From assembly GCF_000972845.2 (NCBI RefSeq), contig NC_040016.1, positions 495,798 through 559,797 of the forward strand: a DNA stretch of 64,000 bases. The letters are read 5' to 3'. Origin of the DNA: Larimichthys crocea. Taxonomy: Eukaryota > Chordata > Actinopteri > Sciaenidae. Of this stretch, positions 25,961 through 35,809 are shown one piece after another. Each line of letters starts with the position of its first letter. Within the stretch, counting starts at the first letter, position 1. The notes beneath the pieces were generated by a model that was not told the DNA's origin, made no database searches, and saw only the letters and a program-made list of their open reading frames with translations. The position numbers and the translations under genes were made by a program.

Positions 25961-28900
25961 CGAGAGCAGCCAACCAGAGATTTCCCACCACAGGAACAAA
26001 ACCTGCAGCTTCCTCCCCCTGCATGACTGCTCCTCAATGACCCCCACCCCTCTTCTTCATCACAACTCCTCCTCACGCAGGAGGAGTTATTCCTCTCCTG
26101 CTGTGACAGTTTGTCCTCTCTCTCGTTACAGACACAGGACCAGGATAAACCCCGACTCAGAAATGTGCATTAAAGAGGACGTGTAAAGGTCCAACCCAAA
26201 GAAAAGAGAGAATTCAGTCATGTGACCTGGACTTACAGTCACCAATTGATCCAGCAAGGGTGGGCGGACCCAAGAGTGTGACTGAACAGGCCAAGAATTG
26301 TTTATCAATTGCAGTTCACTTTGCTGAAATATAGATAAAAATACAGATACAAAATAAGGCGGTACCTTGATTTTTTTTGCACCATGTTGTTCAGAAGACT
26401 TCTATGAGATCACTTCCTGTTGCTCATGTCACATGAGCAGAAATAACTACAAAAACTACTAACTAGAAGACATTTTATGATGTTTGCAATGTTTTTTACA
26501 CTTTATTAAAAGGGGGCATTTTATTTGATAGAAAGCTTTTAAATGTATAACATATACGCTGAGAGTCTGAAGAGTGGACAGCGTCACCCACTGGTTTTTG
26601 AAGAGCCATTCTGAAGCTCAATATATGTGCCGCTGGCTTGTGGATCATCGGTGGAAATCAGGCATGCGGAATGGAAAATTCACCCTCAGTACAGTTGTCA
26701 TGAACGGGGAAATTATCTATAGAGACCAAAACAGTTTTTTATACCAGGCTGTAAACATGTTTATTTCTGCTGTGAAGTTAGACATTTTAACATCGAGGCT
26801 TATGGAGACTGACTTATTCTGTAGCCAGCCTCATGTGGACGCTTGAGGAACGGCAGTTTTTTTTACTAATTGCATTGGCTTCACTTTACTTCACAGAGGT
26901 TGCGGCTTGATATACACCAATACAGATATGCCTGCAGTACGCTAATATCGGTTAAATGTTGTCTAAACTTAAGCAGGCATACAAGAACTTTGTCAGTTTC
27001 TAATTTAAATAATAATTTTTTCCAAGTTTAGACGTATTTTATTGAGAAAAAGGAGTTTTTTTCCAAGTTTAGACGTATTTTATTGAGAAAAAGGAGTAAG
27101 TAACACTGAATGCGAGCAGATATTTGAGGGCAACTTTCAGTACTTGACAATACTACAAAAACATTTTCGCCTGTGCCAAAAAAAAAAAGAGGTTCAAAAA
27201 TCATGCTCTAGTTTAATATATTCCGACAGTTTTTCCCATGACTCTAACACCTCATATACACACTCACACAATGGTGAAGGACAGGACACTCCTTGAACCT
27301 CTTAAAACATGCTTTTTCTATTCCAATGGCTGCCTGCCACATCTCAAAGACTCCAAAGTTTTTCAGCAGGGTGCCGTGGGGAAGTTGAGAAAGATTCAAC
27401 TTCATGCAAACAACCCACTACACTGTTCTGATTGCCTCGCGGATGACCCATTTGGTTGTTTTCTACTTCACTTACCTACAAACTTTGGACAAAAACAAAC
27501 TTCCTTGGGTCTGAAAACTTCAATTTTTATGTAAGAGGTAAATTTCGAGCATCGGCTCTTCAACCTCTGCCTGTTTCAGATGCCAGAAAACCAGAAAACA
27601 CACGTGTTTCACATTGGATGCCCACCCATCCGTGACGCCCTGCAAGGCTCTCTGATGCCAAAAACACACCGAGGCCAAGGAGGATGATGGGATATGTGAC
27701 ACGGATAAAGAGTGGAAACCTACTTTATGACGATGGGTGGGTGAGAGAGAAAGAAGGATGAAGAATCCAGAGCAGGACAAAGAGAGGAGGAAGCTGAATT
27801 ATTTCCTGGTGTGTCTTCCTCCACTGAGACAGATGTGATGGCTTCAGCAGATGTGTTTTTACACAGACCTCGATCATCTATCATTCTGGCCTTCTGCAGT
27901 TACATCCAATAAAAAAAGAAAACCGTTTCCCTCATCAGGTTCAGGGATTAAATGAATTCTGTTTTTAAACACACCTGAAGCAGCCTGATTGTTTGTCCAT
28001 GTGGACAAACTCCACTGATTTACACATCAACAGGTCTTAGGACCTTGTATGAAGCCTCCTGTGTCTCCAGAGGAAGCTGCGAGAAGTCTGATAAAGTGAT
28101 CAAGTCACTTGAGTCGGTGTCTGTTCGGGCTGAAGACTACAAGTTGGAAAATGAAAGAAATATGGGGGTGTGGAGTTAGAAAGTGAGCTTACCAGACCTC
28201 TGTAGCCCGCTAAAACTGAAGATGCAACAATTACAGTCAGGAAAAATCCTGGTTTCATGACTGTAATTTATTTGTTTGTATAGCTAAAAACACTCCGGAT
28301 GTATAAAATCATGTTTGTTTGCTTTTTTTACAAGGTAACAAAGGAGGAAACACTAAGCAGGTGCAGGTGCATGATTGACTGACGCAGTGATAAGCATTAC
28401 ATTTATAGACGGTTGGTTTACATTGTACTGAAACTCTTGGCTCATTGCAGCTTTGTGGAAAACGCAGGTTTTTCCCATTCATTTGAGTGGGGGTCATCTG
28501 TTTTGGTGCAGCGGCCGCAGGGGTGTCCACTAGAAAACGCAGCGTCCTGCAGCCGAGAAGTTTAGCCGGATACAACTTTTGGAAAAACAAAACCCAACAT
28601 CACACTACGTCCACCAATCAGATGATCAGATCAGTCAAACCTCCACAGTCAGCCTGAAATGTCTCTGAAACTAAGAGTATCCAGGTGGATTCATGGACTA
28701 AACTCTGACTCTACCTGTTGTGTTCTGGCTTTGTTTATTTAATGTATTAGCTTCTATGTCTGTGTGGTAAAATAGAGATACGAAGAAGCTTTATTTGGTT
28801 TGTGCCGGTAATTTGAGAGCGAAAGAGCAAGCAGTGGTTAAGTGACATAGACAGCGAATGAGAGTGAGGGAGCGCCGGCATCGATAAATCCGGTTAATCG

Positions 28901-29404
28901 ATCAATCAAGTGAAGTAAAAAGTTATTTCCTGACAGTGGTTACATTCAACACAAATAGGCACACCTCCAGCAGCCCACCTCAATCCTCCCACCGTCACAC
29001 AACACTGCAGCGTTTCGCAGATACAGCACACTATCACATAAGACAAAGAAAAGTAGCAAATAAAACCAGGAAATGTTTGAGGACTTTTTTCTTTTTAAAA
29101 AAACGATCAACTGAGTATCAAAATAAGCGAGTCCGTATGTCAGCTCGGTCCCAGCACAACTCCAGGGCCTTTCAAACATGATGCAGACTTGTAAAACCAG
29201 CAGAGCCTTTACAGGTCTCTCTCTCTCTCACACACACACACACACTCACACACACACAGAGCTCTAATAACCTCACACCTGTAGAATAGCAGGTCCTCAC
29301 ACCCCCATTCAGCAGCCTTTGAAGTGTGCGTGTCTGAAAAGAAAAAGAAGAGGGGGGAAGCAGGAGAGAGAGAGGGGGAGGTGGTAAAGAGACAGAGAGA
29401 GAGA

Positions 29405-29473
<69 letters not shown>

Positions 29474-29570
29474 GGGGTGGGGGGAGCGTTCAGGAAGGAA
29501 TGTTTCAGCAGAGTAAACAGTGTGAAGCTTCCTGTAGAAAACACTTCAAAGCCAGAGAGAGGAAACCAGG

Positions 29571-29610
<40 letters not shown>

Positions 29611-32545
29611 GAGCATCAAAGGCAGGTAGGAGTCATCTATCAACACGGGAAAATTAAAACCTGTAGAGAGCACACACACAGACACACACAGGCTCGATCA
29701 GATAACTCTACTTTCCGCATTACAAACAAACAAAAAGAAAATCACGTCACTTTTTAAACACATCTGTCAAAAATGCTCACATAACTGTCTAAATGTTTTT
29801 CTTTGACTTTCTTTGTCTGCTGAAACTTCAGATGAGCTGAATATTGATTGGGAACAATTCATATTTATCAGTAATTTTACAACCAAAAATTATTTCTTCA
29901 GTGAGCTGGAGAGTATCAAAGCACCAAAACATTTGAAGACAGAACTGAAACACTTTGTAAATGCTTATACAGTTTATATGCTACATCTGGCTGTGAAAAG
30001 ACAAATCAACTAACTAAATAATAAAATGTTTCAGTGCTAAAGTCCCGCTGTAGATTTGTCACTTTCAAAGATTTAACTAGTCAAGACTCGTGCACAAAGT
30101 TCACACAAAATATCCCATCTCATCAGCTTTGACTGTAAATGAGCAAAGTAAGCATAATCAAATCATAATAATGATCAATCAATCACTTGAGCTAGAAAAC
30201 AATCTTCAGGTTGGTATCTGATGGAATACCTGAAGCCCAACTTAATCGTGTGAACATCTAAACTCAGGTAACGTCACCTGAGCTCAGCTTTGGTGTAAAA
30301 AGGGTTACTATAGTTACTATAGGATTACTCTATTGTTACTACGGTAACCTGTAACTCTACAGCATCTACTGGCAGCAACATCAACTTCACTTTTCTCTTA
30401 CTTAAACATGACCAATGATGATGTGGACCCAGGTCTCTGGGTCAGGTACATCTCATTATTGTCTGTGTGAGAGTTTCCAAATCCCAACTTTAGTTTGGGA
30501 ATTTTAGAGATTCAACATTTGACACAGTTCATCTGACAAGCAAAACAAAACAGTAAGAAAAAGAACCAATCACTGTTTATAATTTGTAAAAAAAAAAATG
30601 TGTGCACTTAAAATTATTATTTGCATGAGAGTTAAGATATTGTGGTTTTAAGATTTGGCATATCTGAAGACCTTCTGTCAACCCAAGTTGGCTTTCTGAA
30701 GCTCTCTCCCGGCTAAACTTTTTCAAAGGGCACGCATCTTGATCTCAAACGACGGTGCAGACTAAATAGTGGCTCATTCATGGCCAGAAAACAAAGCTGC
30801 TGTGAAGTGCAAAATCAGAGCAGCAGTGTGGAGGCGGTGCATCAGTTCACATATTCCTGTTTTCCACATCAAATGTTTTTAACAGATCACACAAAAGGCA
30901 GGAAATCAGCTTTACTACCTAAACCACAAAACTCACAGGGTGGAGTGAAAGAACTGTGTTTTCTGAAATCATGTAAATCAGCACCGAGCAGAAGCTATTT
31001 CATCATTTCTGATTTAACTATTGATTATCTAGTTTTATTTAGCATGTAAATGGCTATTTTTCGAGCTTTATTGTATTATATGCACTTTAGTGGATTATAT
31101 ACATGCCCAGTGTGACCTAAGATGTACCAGGCACAGAAACAATACTTTTGATTCATTAGAGCTGCTCCAAAGGGAGGAAATGTCACATTTTTTAAAAGGA
31201 AGTTTGGTTTACAGCAGAGAATGGCACAAATAGGACAGGTAGCACAGGAGCGTGAATAATCTAGACTTTGTGTACATTATTAACATCTTATCTCCTGCAT
31301 GGGATGAATGTTTTCTTCTGTATTATTACAGTTTAAATATCTTCTTTATGTCAAAATCCTGAATTACTTTTCAATGCAATATAACACTTGATATCAGCAG
31401 GTAGGACAGGAGAGCGATTAATCTAGCCTTTGTGTGCAACATTGAGATTTTAGTGGATTTAAGTTATTTATGCTAGAATAGATGTGTCAAAGGAAGTAAG
31501 AAGTTGGGGTTTTATTGCAATTAAGTGCATTATGCCAAATGTAACTAAAGACATACCAGGTATAGAAATACTTTGTGTGAAAATGTGTTTTTATTTTACT
31601 TTATGGGACAAAATCAAAAAATGGCACAAACAGGTTGAAGTTATTTCTATCAAAATTTTGAATTACTTTAAAATGCAGCATATAACCTGACACAAACATG
31701 TTTTCATCAATGTGACCATATTTACATGCTGACTTTTCCCAACGTGGGAGACCGAGAACAGTGTGAACCAGCTGTATTACTGCATTCAAGTTAACTAATG
31801 TGGATTATGCGAAGGTATGTGGATTTTAATTAACAAGTAAAGGCTTTATTGCAACCAATGCCAATTACAAATGTAAGCTAAGATATACCAGGTATAGAAC
31901 AAATAGGATAATTACTTTTCCCAACGTGGGAGACTGTGATCCAGCTGTAACATTAAGATTTGCCTGGATTTAAGTTAATAAGACATGTGCCGAATTTAGT
32001 AAAACAGCTCATTTATTCTGAAAACGTTTAATTAAAGTTTTCTAAAGTGTTTATACCAGCAGTAGACTTAGTTATATTTAATTAGTACTTTGTAAAGTGT
32101 AGTTTGGTTCGTAACCTTTACGTAAAATGTGTCGCACACCGGAGCTCCAACAGACAGGTGAGGAAAGGTAGCGTGACTGACGCAACTTGACTTTAAGAGA
32201 CTGTTTGAACAAGTCTACCTTCAAACTTCAGTTTATTTAATCTACTATCTTAGTTTGACAAACTGTCTGTACATGCATCTGAAGCTGAACCGACCATTTC
32301 CTAAAAAAATTAACTTTTTTTTTTGGAGGAACTGATCCGACGCTGCAGCAGCTGTGAACAGTTTCAACGTAATGTTAAAACAACGTTAAAACAACGCGGT
32401 AAACTTATGATTTTTGTGTTTTTACCTTGTAACCGCATCGCTCCTGGTTTGCTCTCTTGTTTCCTGAGGTCGTAGATCCACAAGAGAAATATAAAACCAG
32501 CAACAAACCGCAGAGAGAGATGAAGAAACTCCGAGGGGCCGCCAT
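5098..32545 (-). CDS. il17rd: Interleukin-17 receptor D (Sef), 16 exons, 817 aa
   Basis: Single-pass membrane receptor known to inhibit FGF/Ras-MAPK signalling and to take part in IL-17 receptor signalling. Coding exons in transcript order: 32545-32426, 19122-19068, 15234-15112, 11796-11681, 11435-11315, 10498-10454, 10058-9907, 9600-9535, 9342-9288, 8637-8527, 8420-8236, 8132-8017, 6645-6391, 6282-5746, 5659-5388, 5222-5098. All junctions are GT-AG and phases close to 817 codons; human IL17RD has 739 by my recall. Exon 1 gives a signal peptide ([20 protein letters not shown]). Exons 2-9 are the extracellular region (for example [15 protein letters not shown]). Exon 10 holds the transmembrane helix (about residues 294-316). 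Exons 11-13 encode the SEFIR domain ([40 protein letters not shown]). The tail keeps [15 protein letters not shown] and [16 protein letters not shown], hallmarks of IL17RD. The extra length is mainly a Ser/Pro-rich stretch in exons 14-15. The start has a purine at -3 and G at +4. Confidence 0.96.
11840..12470. repeat. Polypyrimidine (CT-rich) tract, unit 1
   Basis: More than 600 bp of almost purely C/T plus-strand sequence in il17rd intron 3, just upstream of exon 4 on the minus strand. The order of words such as ATCACCTCATAT, TACCTCTTC, CCCTGCTTCCCCT, CAGACTTTC/CGGACTTTC and CTCATTTCCTTTCCTTCTCT recurs at 13555-13845. Open frames here read as Ser/Phe/Leu/Pro low complexity and are not genes. 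Confidence 0.85.
13316..13535. mobile_element. hAT-type MITE with 8-bp target-site duplication
   Basis: A 204-bp palindromic element at 13324-13527 is flanked by the identical 8-bp sequence GCATAGGT at 13316-13323 and 13528-13535. Its terminal inverted repeats start CAGGCATGGGCAAACTGTTC and extend about 60 bp with few mismatches. There is no coding capacity. An 8-bp duplication with short CAG-starting termini is typical of hAT superfamily elements. It lies in il17rd intron 3. Confidence 0.93.
13540..13845. repeat. Polypyrimidine tract, unit 2 (duplicate of 11840-12120)
   Basis: CT-rich sequence parallel to the tract at 11840-12120, with the same word order (ATCACCTCATAT, CCCTGCTTCCCCT, CTCATTTCCTTTCCTTCTCT, GGCCTTG). 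The two units are about 1.7 kb apart in direct orientation. The 203-codon open frame beginning near 13230 runs from the MITE into this tract and is not a gene. Confidence 0.8.
14885..14955. repeat. Imperfect (CA)n repeat
   Basis: CACA runs interrupted by CTCA and CTTA units, in il17rd intron 3 about 160 bp beyond the donor of exon 3 (exon at 15112-15234). Confidence 0.85.
16590..17250. repeat. Degenerate purine/pyrimidine repeat cluster (GAGGA / CTCCTC)
   Basis: Many copies of GCTCCTCTTC-like and GGAGGAAGAGGAGGA-like words alternate here, with spacers of roughly 60-120 bp. It reads as an old, scrambled minisatellite in il17rd intron 2. The frame at 16540-16887 (minus) is composed of this repeat and shows no protein signature. 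Confidence 0.6.
18471..18559. repeat. (CA)n microsatellite, about 44 copies
   Basis: The longest pure dinucleotide array in the window (about 89 bp), in il17rd intron 2, about 510 bp from exon 2. Confidence 0.98.
19749..19888. repeat. (CA)n array facing a (GT)n array
   Basis: A (CA)n run at about 19749-19785 is followed 50-60 bp later by (GT)n at about 19826-19888. The two are reverse complements, so a single strand could fold into a long hairpin. They are in il17rd intron 1. Confidence 0.95.
20095..20820 (+). repeat. Dispersed repeat family C, copy 1
   Basis: Shares landmarks in the same order with 28435-28960 and 54055-54420: CGCAGGTTTTTCC, GAGAAGTTGAGCC, CAACCCAACGTCACACCACT, CAGACGATCAGACTAGTCAA, CTCCACAGT, GCCTGAAAT, GATACTCTACCTGTTGTGT and AGAGCAAGCAGTGGTCGAG. 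The last part appears twice in this copy (about 20450-20520 and 20680-20760), which suggests an internal duplication. The class is unknown and no coding frame is retained. It lies in il17rd intron 1. Confidence 0.8.
21110..21450 (+). mobile_element. L2/CR1-like LINE 3' fragment
   Basis: Residual reverse-transcriptase C-terminal sequence, with CACTGACTACCTATTGC and GCCCTGCGAGGCCTTGCCCCAAGTTATTTA (read as an H-W-L-P-like segment and [11 protein letters not shown]). It is followed by the characteristic tail AAGGTGCTGTATAAATAAAG and then TTATTACTG. It is broken by stops and is 5'-truncated, as usual for dead non-LTR copies. Confidence 0.8.
22605..22740 (-). repeat. Dispersed repeat family A, minus-strand fragment
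   Basis: The reverse complement carries the same GGACATAATG, CAGGAGCTGGGCAAG and TGTTGTGCCAGAACAG words as the copy at 165-260. The copy is truncated and begins with a T/G-rich low-complexity run on the plus strand. Confidence 0.65.
23309..23381. repeat. (CA)n microsatellite
   Basis: About 36 CA copies in il17rd intron 1. The Val-Cys open frame on the minus strand comes from this array. Confidence 0.97.
24285..24415 (-). mobile_element. tRNA-derived SINE
   Basis: Read on the minus strand, the element begins AGCTCAATTGGTAGAGCATC, which resembles a tRNA A box. About 50 nt later comes AGGGCTTGAACCTGAC, which resembles a B box. It continues into GCATGTCATTCTCCTATTTC and CTCTCCCC. Two further copies lie at 53565-53830. 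The T-arm and acceptor are too degenerate for a functional tRNA, so I treat it as a SINE. Confidence 0.75.
24563..24598. repeat. (GT)n microsatellite
   Basis: About 18 GT copies in il17rd intron 1. Confidence 0.96.
24859..25209. mobile_element. hAT MITE with perfect 8-bp target-site duplication
   Basis: A 335-bp element at 24867-25201 starts TAGGGATGCAC and ends GTGCATCCCTA. It is flanked by TATAATAC at both 24859-24866 and 25202-25209. The subterminal sequence contains repeated ATCGGTATCGG-like words in inverted orientation. No transposase frame is present, so it is non-autonomous. Termini and duplication length fit the hAT superfamily (Charlie-like). It lies in il17rd intron 1. Confidence 0.96.
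25917..25960. repeat. (GT)n microsatellite
   Basis: About 22 GT copies in il17rd intron 1. Confidence 0.96.
26555..26885 (+). repeat. Dispersed repeat family B, plus copy
   Basis: Shares ordered landmarks with minus-strand copies at 32885-33290 and 62715-63095: ACCCTCAGTACAGTTGTCAT, ACCAAAACAGTTTTTTATAC, GGCTGTAAACATGTTTATTT, CTTATGGAGACTGACT, TGTAGCCAGCCTCA and GGCTTCACTT. A 90-codon open frame crosses part of it, but the frame differs in every copy, so it is not treated as a gene. Confidence 0.8.
27016..27096. repeat. Tandem duplication of a 40-bp unit
   Basis: Two adjacent near-identical copies (27016-27055 and 27056-27096), each T-run, then CCAAGTTTAGACGTATTTTA, then TTGAGAAAAAGGAG. The second is one T longer. 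The near identity points to a recent duplication by slippage or unequal exchange. Confidence 0.93.
28435..28960 (+). repeat. Dispersed repeat family C, copy 2
   Basis: Same landmark order as 20095-20820, including CGCAGGTTTTTCCCATTCAT, GAGAAGTTTAGCCGGAT, AACCCAACATCACACTAC, CAGATGATCAGATCAGTCAA, CTCTACCTGTTGTGTTCTGG and AGAGCAAGCAGTGGTTAAG. It lies in il17rd intron 1. Confidence 0.8.
29225..29690. repeat. Cluster of (CT)n, (CA)n and (GT)n microsatellites
   Basis: Contains a CT/CA patch at 29215-29260, a long (GT)n at about 29406-29471, a (CA)n at about 29574-29603 and shorter CA runs near 29670-29690. The Cys-Val and Thr-His open frames on both strands come from these arrays. Confidence 0.93.
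31110..31990. repeat. Degenerate long tandem repeat region
   Basis: Several phrases recur at long spacing: CCAGGTATAGAA near 31557 and 31888 (CCAGGCACAGAA near 31127), GACAGGAG/GCACAGGAGCG followed by TAATCTAG near 31240 and 31410, and CTTTTCCCAACGTGGGAGAC near 31732 and 31916. The units are strongly diverged, AT-rich and of roughly 200-330 bp. It is in il17rd intron 1, close to exon 1. Confidence 0.6.
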
Positions 32546-32600
32546 TCCTCCCTCAAGTCTGAACAACTCTGAGAGAGCAGAGGAGAGAGGCGAGAGAAGG

Positions 32601-32602
<2 letters not shown>

Positions 32603-32642
<40 letters not shown>
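32603..32642. repeat. (GT)n microsatellite just upstream of the il17rd start codon
   Basis: About 20 GT copies (CA on the il17rd sense strand), beginning about 57 bp upstream of the il17rd ATG at 32545. It therefore lies in the 5' UTR or core promoter region. Confidence 0.95.
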
Positions 32643-32644
<2 letters not shown>

Positions 32645-32884
32645 ACTATCTTTGTGTCTTGAATTAAAGACTGAATGTGAGAACATTTTGTCCGTCCTCA
32701 CTTCTTCAAAGGACCTGTTTGAGTGTTAAAGACTTTTTCTTTAATCTATGGAAACCCAAAGAAGAACAGACAATCTTCATTATTTTTATTTATTTATAAG
32801 ATAGAAAATGTAAACAAAATTATTTACTAAATCAGCAATTTGATTAGATTTTTTTAAAAGTTTGTTTCCTAGTTTAACACTACA

Positions 32885-33490
32885 TAGAAATTGCCATTTG
32901 TTGCCAGTTTCAATACCAAGTGGCAACCTCATGGCTGGGAAATTAAGCCAAAGTGTCAAAAACCGCAGTTCCTCAAACGTCCACTGGAGGCTGGCTACAG
33001 AACAAGTCAATCCAGTCAATTAAGTCTTGGCCATGCTGCAACCTCCATGGCAGTGAAGTGAAGCCAAAGTGCTAAAAACAGCAGAAATAAACATGTTTAC
33101 AGCCTTGTTAAAAAAGAAAAAGTTTTGCGGACAATAACTAATTTCCAACTGTAACAACTGTACTGAGGGTAATTTTTTATAGAACTCATCTGTTAAAGTT
33201 ATATCTGTTATAGATAGCTTATTGTGCAACGAGGTGTCATTCAGCAGCCTCATGCCTCCGATGAGCCATGTGTTTACTGATTTTCACTGGTCCAAAGCTC
33301 CGCTAGTGCTCTGAGCTCATAGTTCTGGCAGCCCAGCTAACAAACTGAGCTAACATTAGCTAACTGCAGCTACAGTTGGCAGCAGTTTTCTTTATTGTCT
33401 ATCAGGAAACTTTGTAAATTACGGGGAGTTGTCAAAAGACATCAGTGGGAAAGCAGAAACCATTTTCTCCCCAAAAGTAACACATAAATG
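32885..33490 (-). repeat. Composite of dispersed repeat families A and B
   Basis: Read on the minus strand, the family A left-end words (CTGCCAACTGTAGC, GCTAATGTTAGCTCAGTTTG, TTAGCTGGGCTGCC, GAGCTCAGAGCACT) come first. They are followed after about 100 bp by family B words (CCTCAGTACAGTTGTTACAG, GGCTGTAAACATGTTTATTT, TTTGGCTTCACTTCACTG). This is the only copy where both are joined, suggesting that A and B are parts of one longer element or a nested insertion. Confidence 0.7.
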
Positions 33491-33499
33491 ATAAATCTG

Positions 33500-33845
33500 A
33501 TCATTTATCTTGATATAAATTGACAGGATAACCATTTTGATAATTAAGTCATGACTTCCGTCATTCATCACATTTTCAGTTTCCAGCATAAGACGTGAGG
33601 TTTATAGATTTTTCTCTGTTTCATATATTTGTGATTTCTGTTGATCTAACAAAGTTTAAAGTCACTACCTTGGACTCTGGGAAACCATGATGCTTGATCA
33701 ATTAACTGAAATTCTCAAAATGATCAACCCTAATCTGTAAAAAAGCCTGTATATAAGCACAATCTAGGCCTTTATAGAAGCCTGTTTACAGGTAGAACTG
33801 TTTAGGCACTTTTAGCCATGTATAAATGTTTCTTAAGTCTGAAAT
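33500..33845. other. Unassigned intergenic stretch
   Basis: AT-rich sequence between the A/B repeat and the LINE fragment. I see no open frame, homeobox-like codons or tRNA-like structure here. Confidence 0.5.
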
Positions 33846-33851
33846 TCAATC

Positions 33852-34758
33852 ATGTATCTGTCGTTTGTCAGACAGAAAAAAAATAAGTGCATGTTATTTT
33901 CAAATGTCAAGAGTAGACCACTGAATATTCCTTCAGTGGTCACTCTCGAAAGAAGAAATATTAAAAGAGTTAACTCCTATAAATATCTAGGCATCCTAAT
34001 CGATGATTCGCTGACTTTTAAGCAGCATGTACAATGCCTGGTTAAAAAACTGAGACAGAAGTTAAGTTTCTGTTTTAGAAATAAGTTGTGTTTTTCTTTC
34101 AATGTAAAAGAGAGACTTGTTGCGGCAACATTTTTGCCTGTTCTTGACTATGGGGATCTTGTGTACATGCGTGCCCCTGTACAGGCATTGAAACTGATTG
34201 ACACGGCTTATCATGTGTCACTCAGGTTCATAACAAATTGTAACGCCCTGACTCACCACTGTGAGCTTTATGCTCAGGTGGGATGGTCTTGTTTACCAGC
34301 CCGCAGACGTACTCACTGGTATATTTTTATATACAAGGCAATTCTCGGGTTGCTCCCAACATACCTCTGTTCTTTTATTTCTAAAAAACCTGATGGACAA
34401 TATTCGCTGCGTTCTAGGGAATTTTATATCTTATCGGTACCAAATGTTCGTACTGAGCTAGGGAAGAGGGCGTTTGTGTACTCAGCACCCTCTGACTGGA
34501 ATGTTTTACAGACAAACTCAAAGATCTGATCTCTTTGAATGCTTTTAAATCCACATTGAAAAAGCAAGATAATGAATCATCCAGATGTTGTTTTAGCTGA
34601 TGTTGTTGATTTCATGACTTGTATTGTATTTTTAGCATTTTCATATTATCTGTGTCTTGTGTCTGTTTTGGTTTGACATGTTCTTCGTTTGTGCTGCTGT
34701 TTTAATCTCAATGGGTCCTTTCCTGGTTAAATAAAGGTTTAATAATAATAATAATAAA
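33852..34758 (+). mobile_element. Non-LTR retrotransposon (LINE) 3' part with partly open ORF2
   Basis: An open frame of 225 codons (33852-34529) encodes the region downstream of the reverse-transcriptase catalytic core: VNSYKYLGILIDDSLTFKQH is the usual strand-loop motif after the active site, and LLPTYLCSF with GQYSLRSRE matches the C-terminal part of fish LINE ORF2 proteins. A frameshift or stop follows AFVYSAPSDWN. The copy ends in TGGTTAAATAAAGGTTT and a (TAA)n tail at about 34740-34758, a normal LINE 3' end. The catalytic YADD-type motif lies 5' of the retained part and is absent, so it is dead. It belongs to the CR1/L2/jockey group; the exact family is not resolved. Confidence 0.85.
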
Positions 34759-35204
34759 GACAGTCAACAGAAAATAACAAATGTAGCACACTTGAATAGA
34801 AGACACTCTAAATTATGATTTTCAGCCAAAATAAATACATAAGAGTGGCATACATTACTGTCCACAGTCATTTCTGTTAATCCTTTTGTCTCAGGACTGC
34901 ACTTCAGTGTGTTTAAGGCATTAAATGACTATATGATGTATATTAAGCTTTATAAAATATATGAAACAAGGTGTGACATCACTTATTCGTTTGCTTTGGA
35001 GCCAGCGCTTTCTGTATACTTTCTGTGACAGGAGCCAAAGCCAAGCACTGCATGCCCTCTGGTGGCAAAGATCAGCAGCAATGCCTCATCAACTCTTCCT
35101 GCTGAGATGTAAGTTTTTTGTTTTGGTGCAAAAGTTTGACCTTTGATTCTCAAGTCAATGCAGAGGTAGGTTAGGTAAAAACAGCTCTTTTAGAAAAAGC
35201 TAAT

Positions 35205-35592
35205 GTCAACAGGATTATTTTGCAAATGTTTTATTGAATCTGTCTTTGTGAGTTGGTACGGGTCTCTTACTCATAAAAATAAAAGCAGCCTGCAGAGTGT
35301 AGTCAAGGTGTGCTGCAAAATCACACACTACATTCCGAACAACCTCCATAGTTTGCACATAGCTAGGTCCCTGAAGAAGGCCCAGTTGGTCCTGAATTTG
35401 AATAGATATAGATACAGTCTGCCAAGATGCAGGACTAACAGACGTAAAAACTGTGTTGCCATTGGCCTCCTTTATGTGAGTGTCACATACAATTGTAATG
35501 TGGCATTGGTTACTTGTTGTTTGTGTTCTTACTGCTTGGTGCACCACAAATTGCCCCTTGAGGATAATAAAGATTACCTTTGAACCTTGAGG
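35205..35592 (+). mobile_element. Second LINE ORF2 C-terminal fragment
   Basis: The translated stretch FIESVFVSWYGSLTHKNKSS, VVKVCCKI and LPRCRTNRRKN follows the conserved C-terminal pattern of fish CR1/Rex1-like ORF2 proteins (a W-[FY]-G-x-L-x-x-K-[ND]-K-x-x-L segment, then RCRTNR). It ends with GAGGATAATAAAGATTACCT, a typical tail of this group. It is truncated at its 5' end and not intact. Confidence 0.78.
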
Positions 35593-35809
35593 TACTCACA
35601 AGTCAAAAAGAAAAAAATATATTTAGCTATACATACTTAAGAAACTGGCAGCTGAGTTTATATAAATATACAGCTGTATTCAAATACATTACTTTCAGAT
35701 TCTGTTATAAGAATATAGTCATGGCAACTGTCTGCTGAAAAGAAAACATATGAAAAACATCTCCAATTTGCAAAGAAGAGTTAAGATACTAACATGTGAC
35801 AAGGACAAA

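Noticed and set aside
26574..26846. 90-codon open frame inside repeat family B
   Set aside because: Other copies of the same repeat (32885, 62715) do not keep the frame.
33852..34529. 225-codon open frame as a host gene
   Set aside because: It carries LINE ORF2 C-terminal motifs and is followed by a LINE-type tail with a (TAA)n end, so it is a transposon remnant.
35750..35809. Upstream in-frame ATG for the klhl10-type gene
   Set aside because: Its context is weak (C at -3). The ATG at 35810 has A at -3 and gives a protein length closer to human KLHL10.
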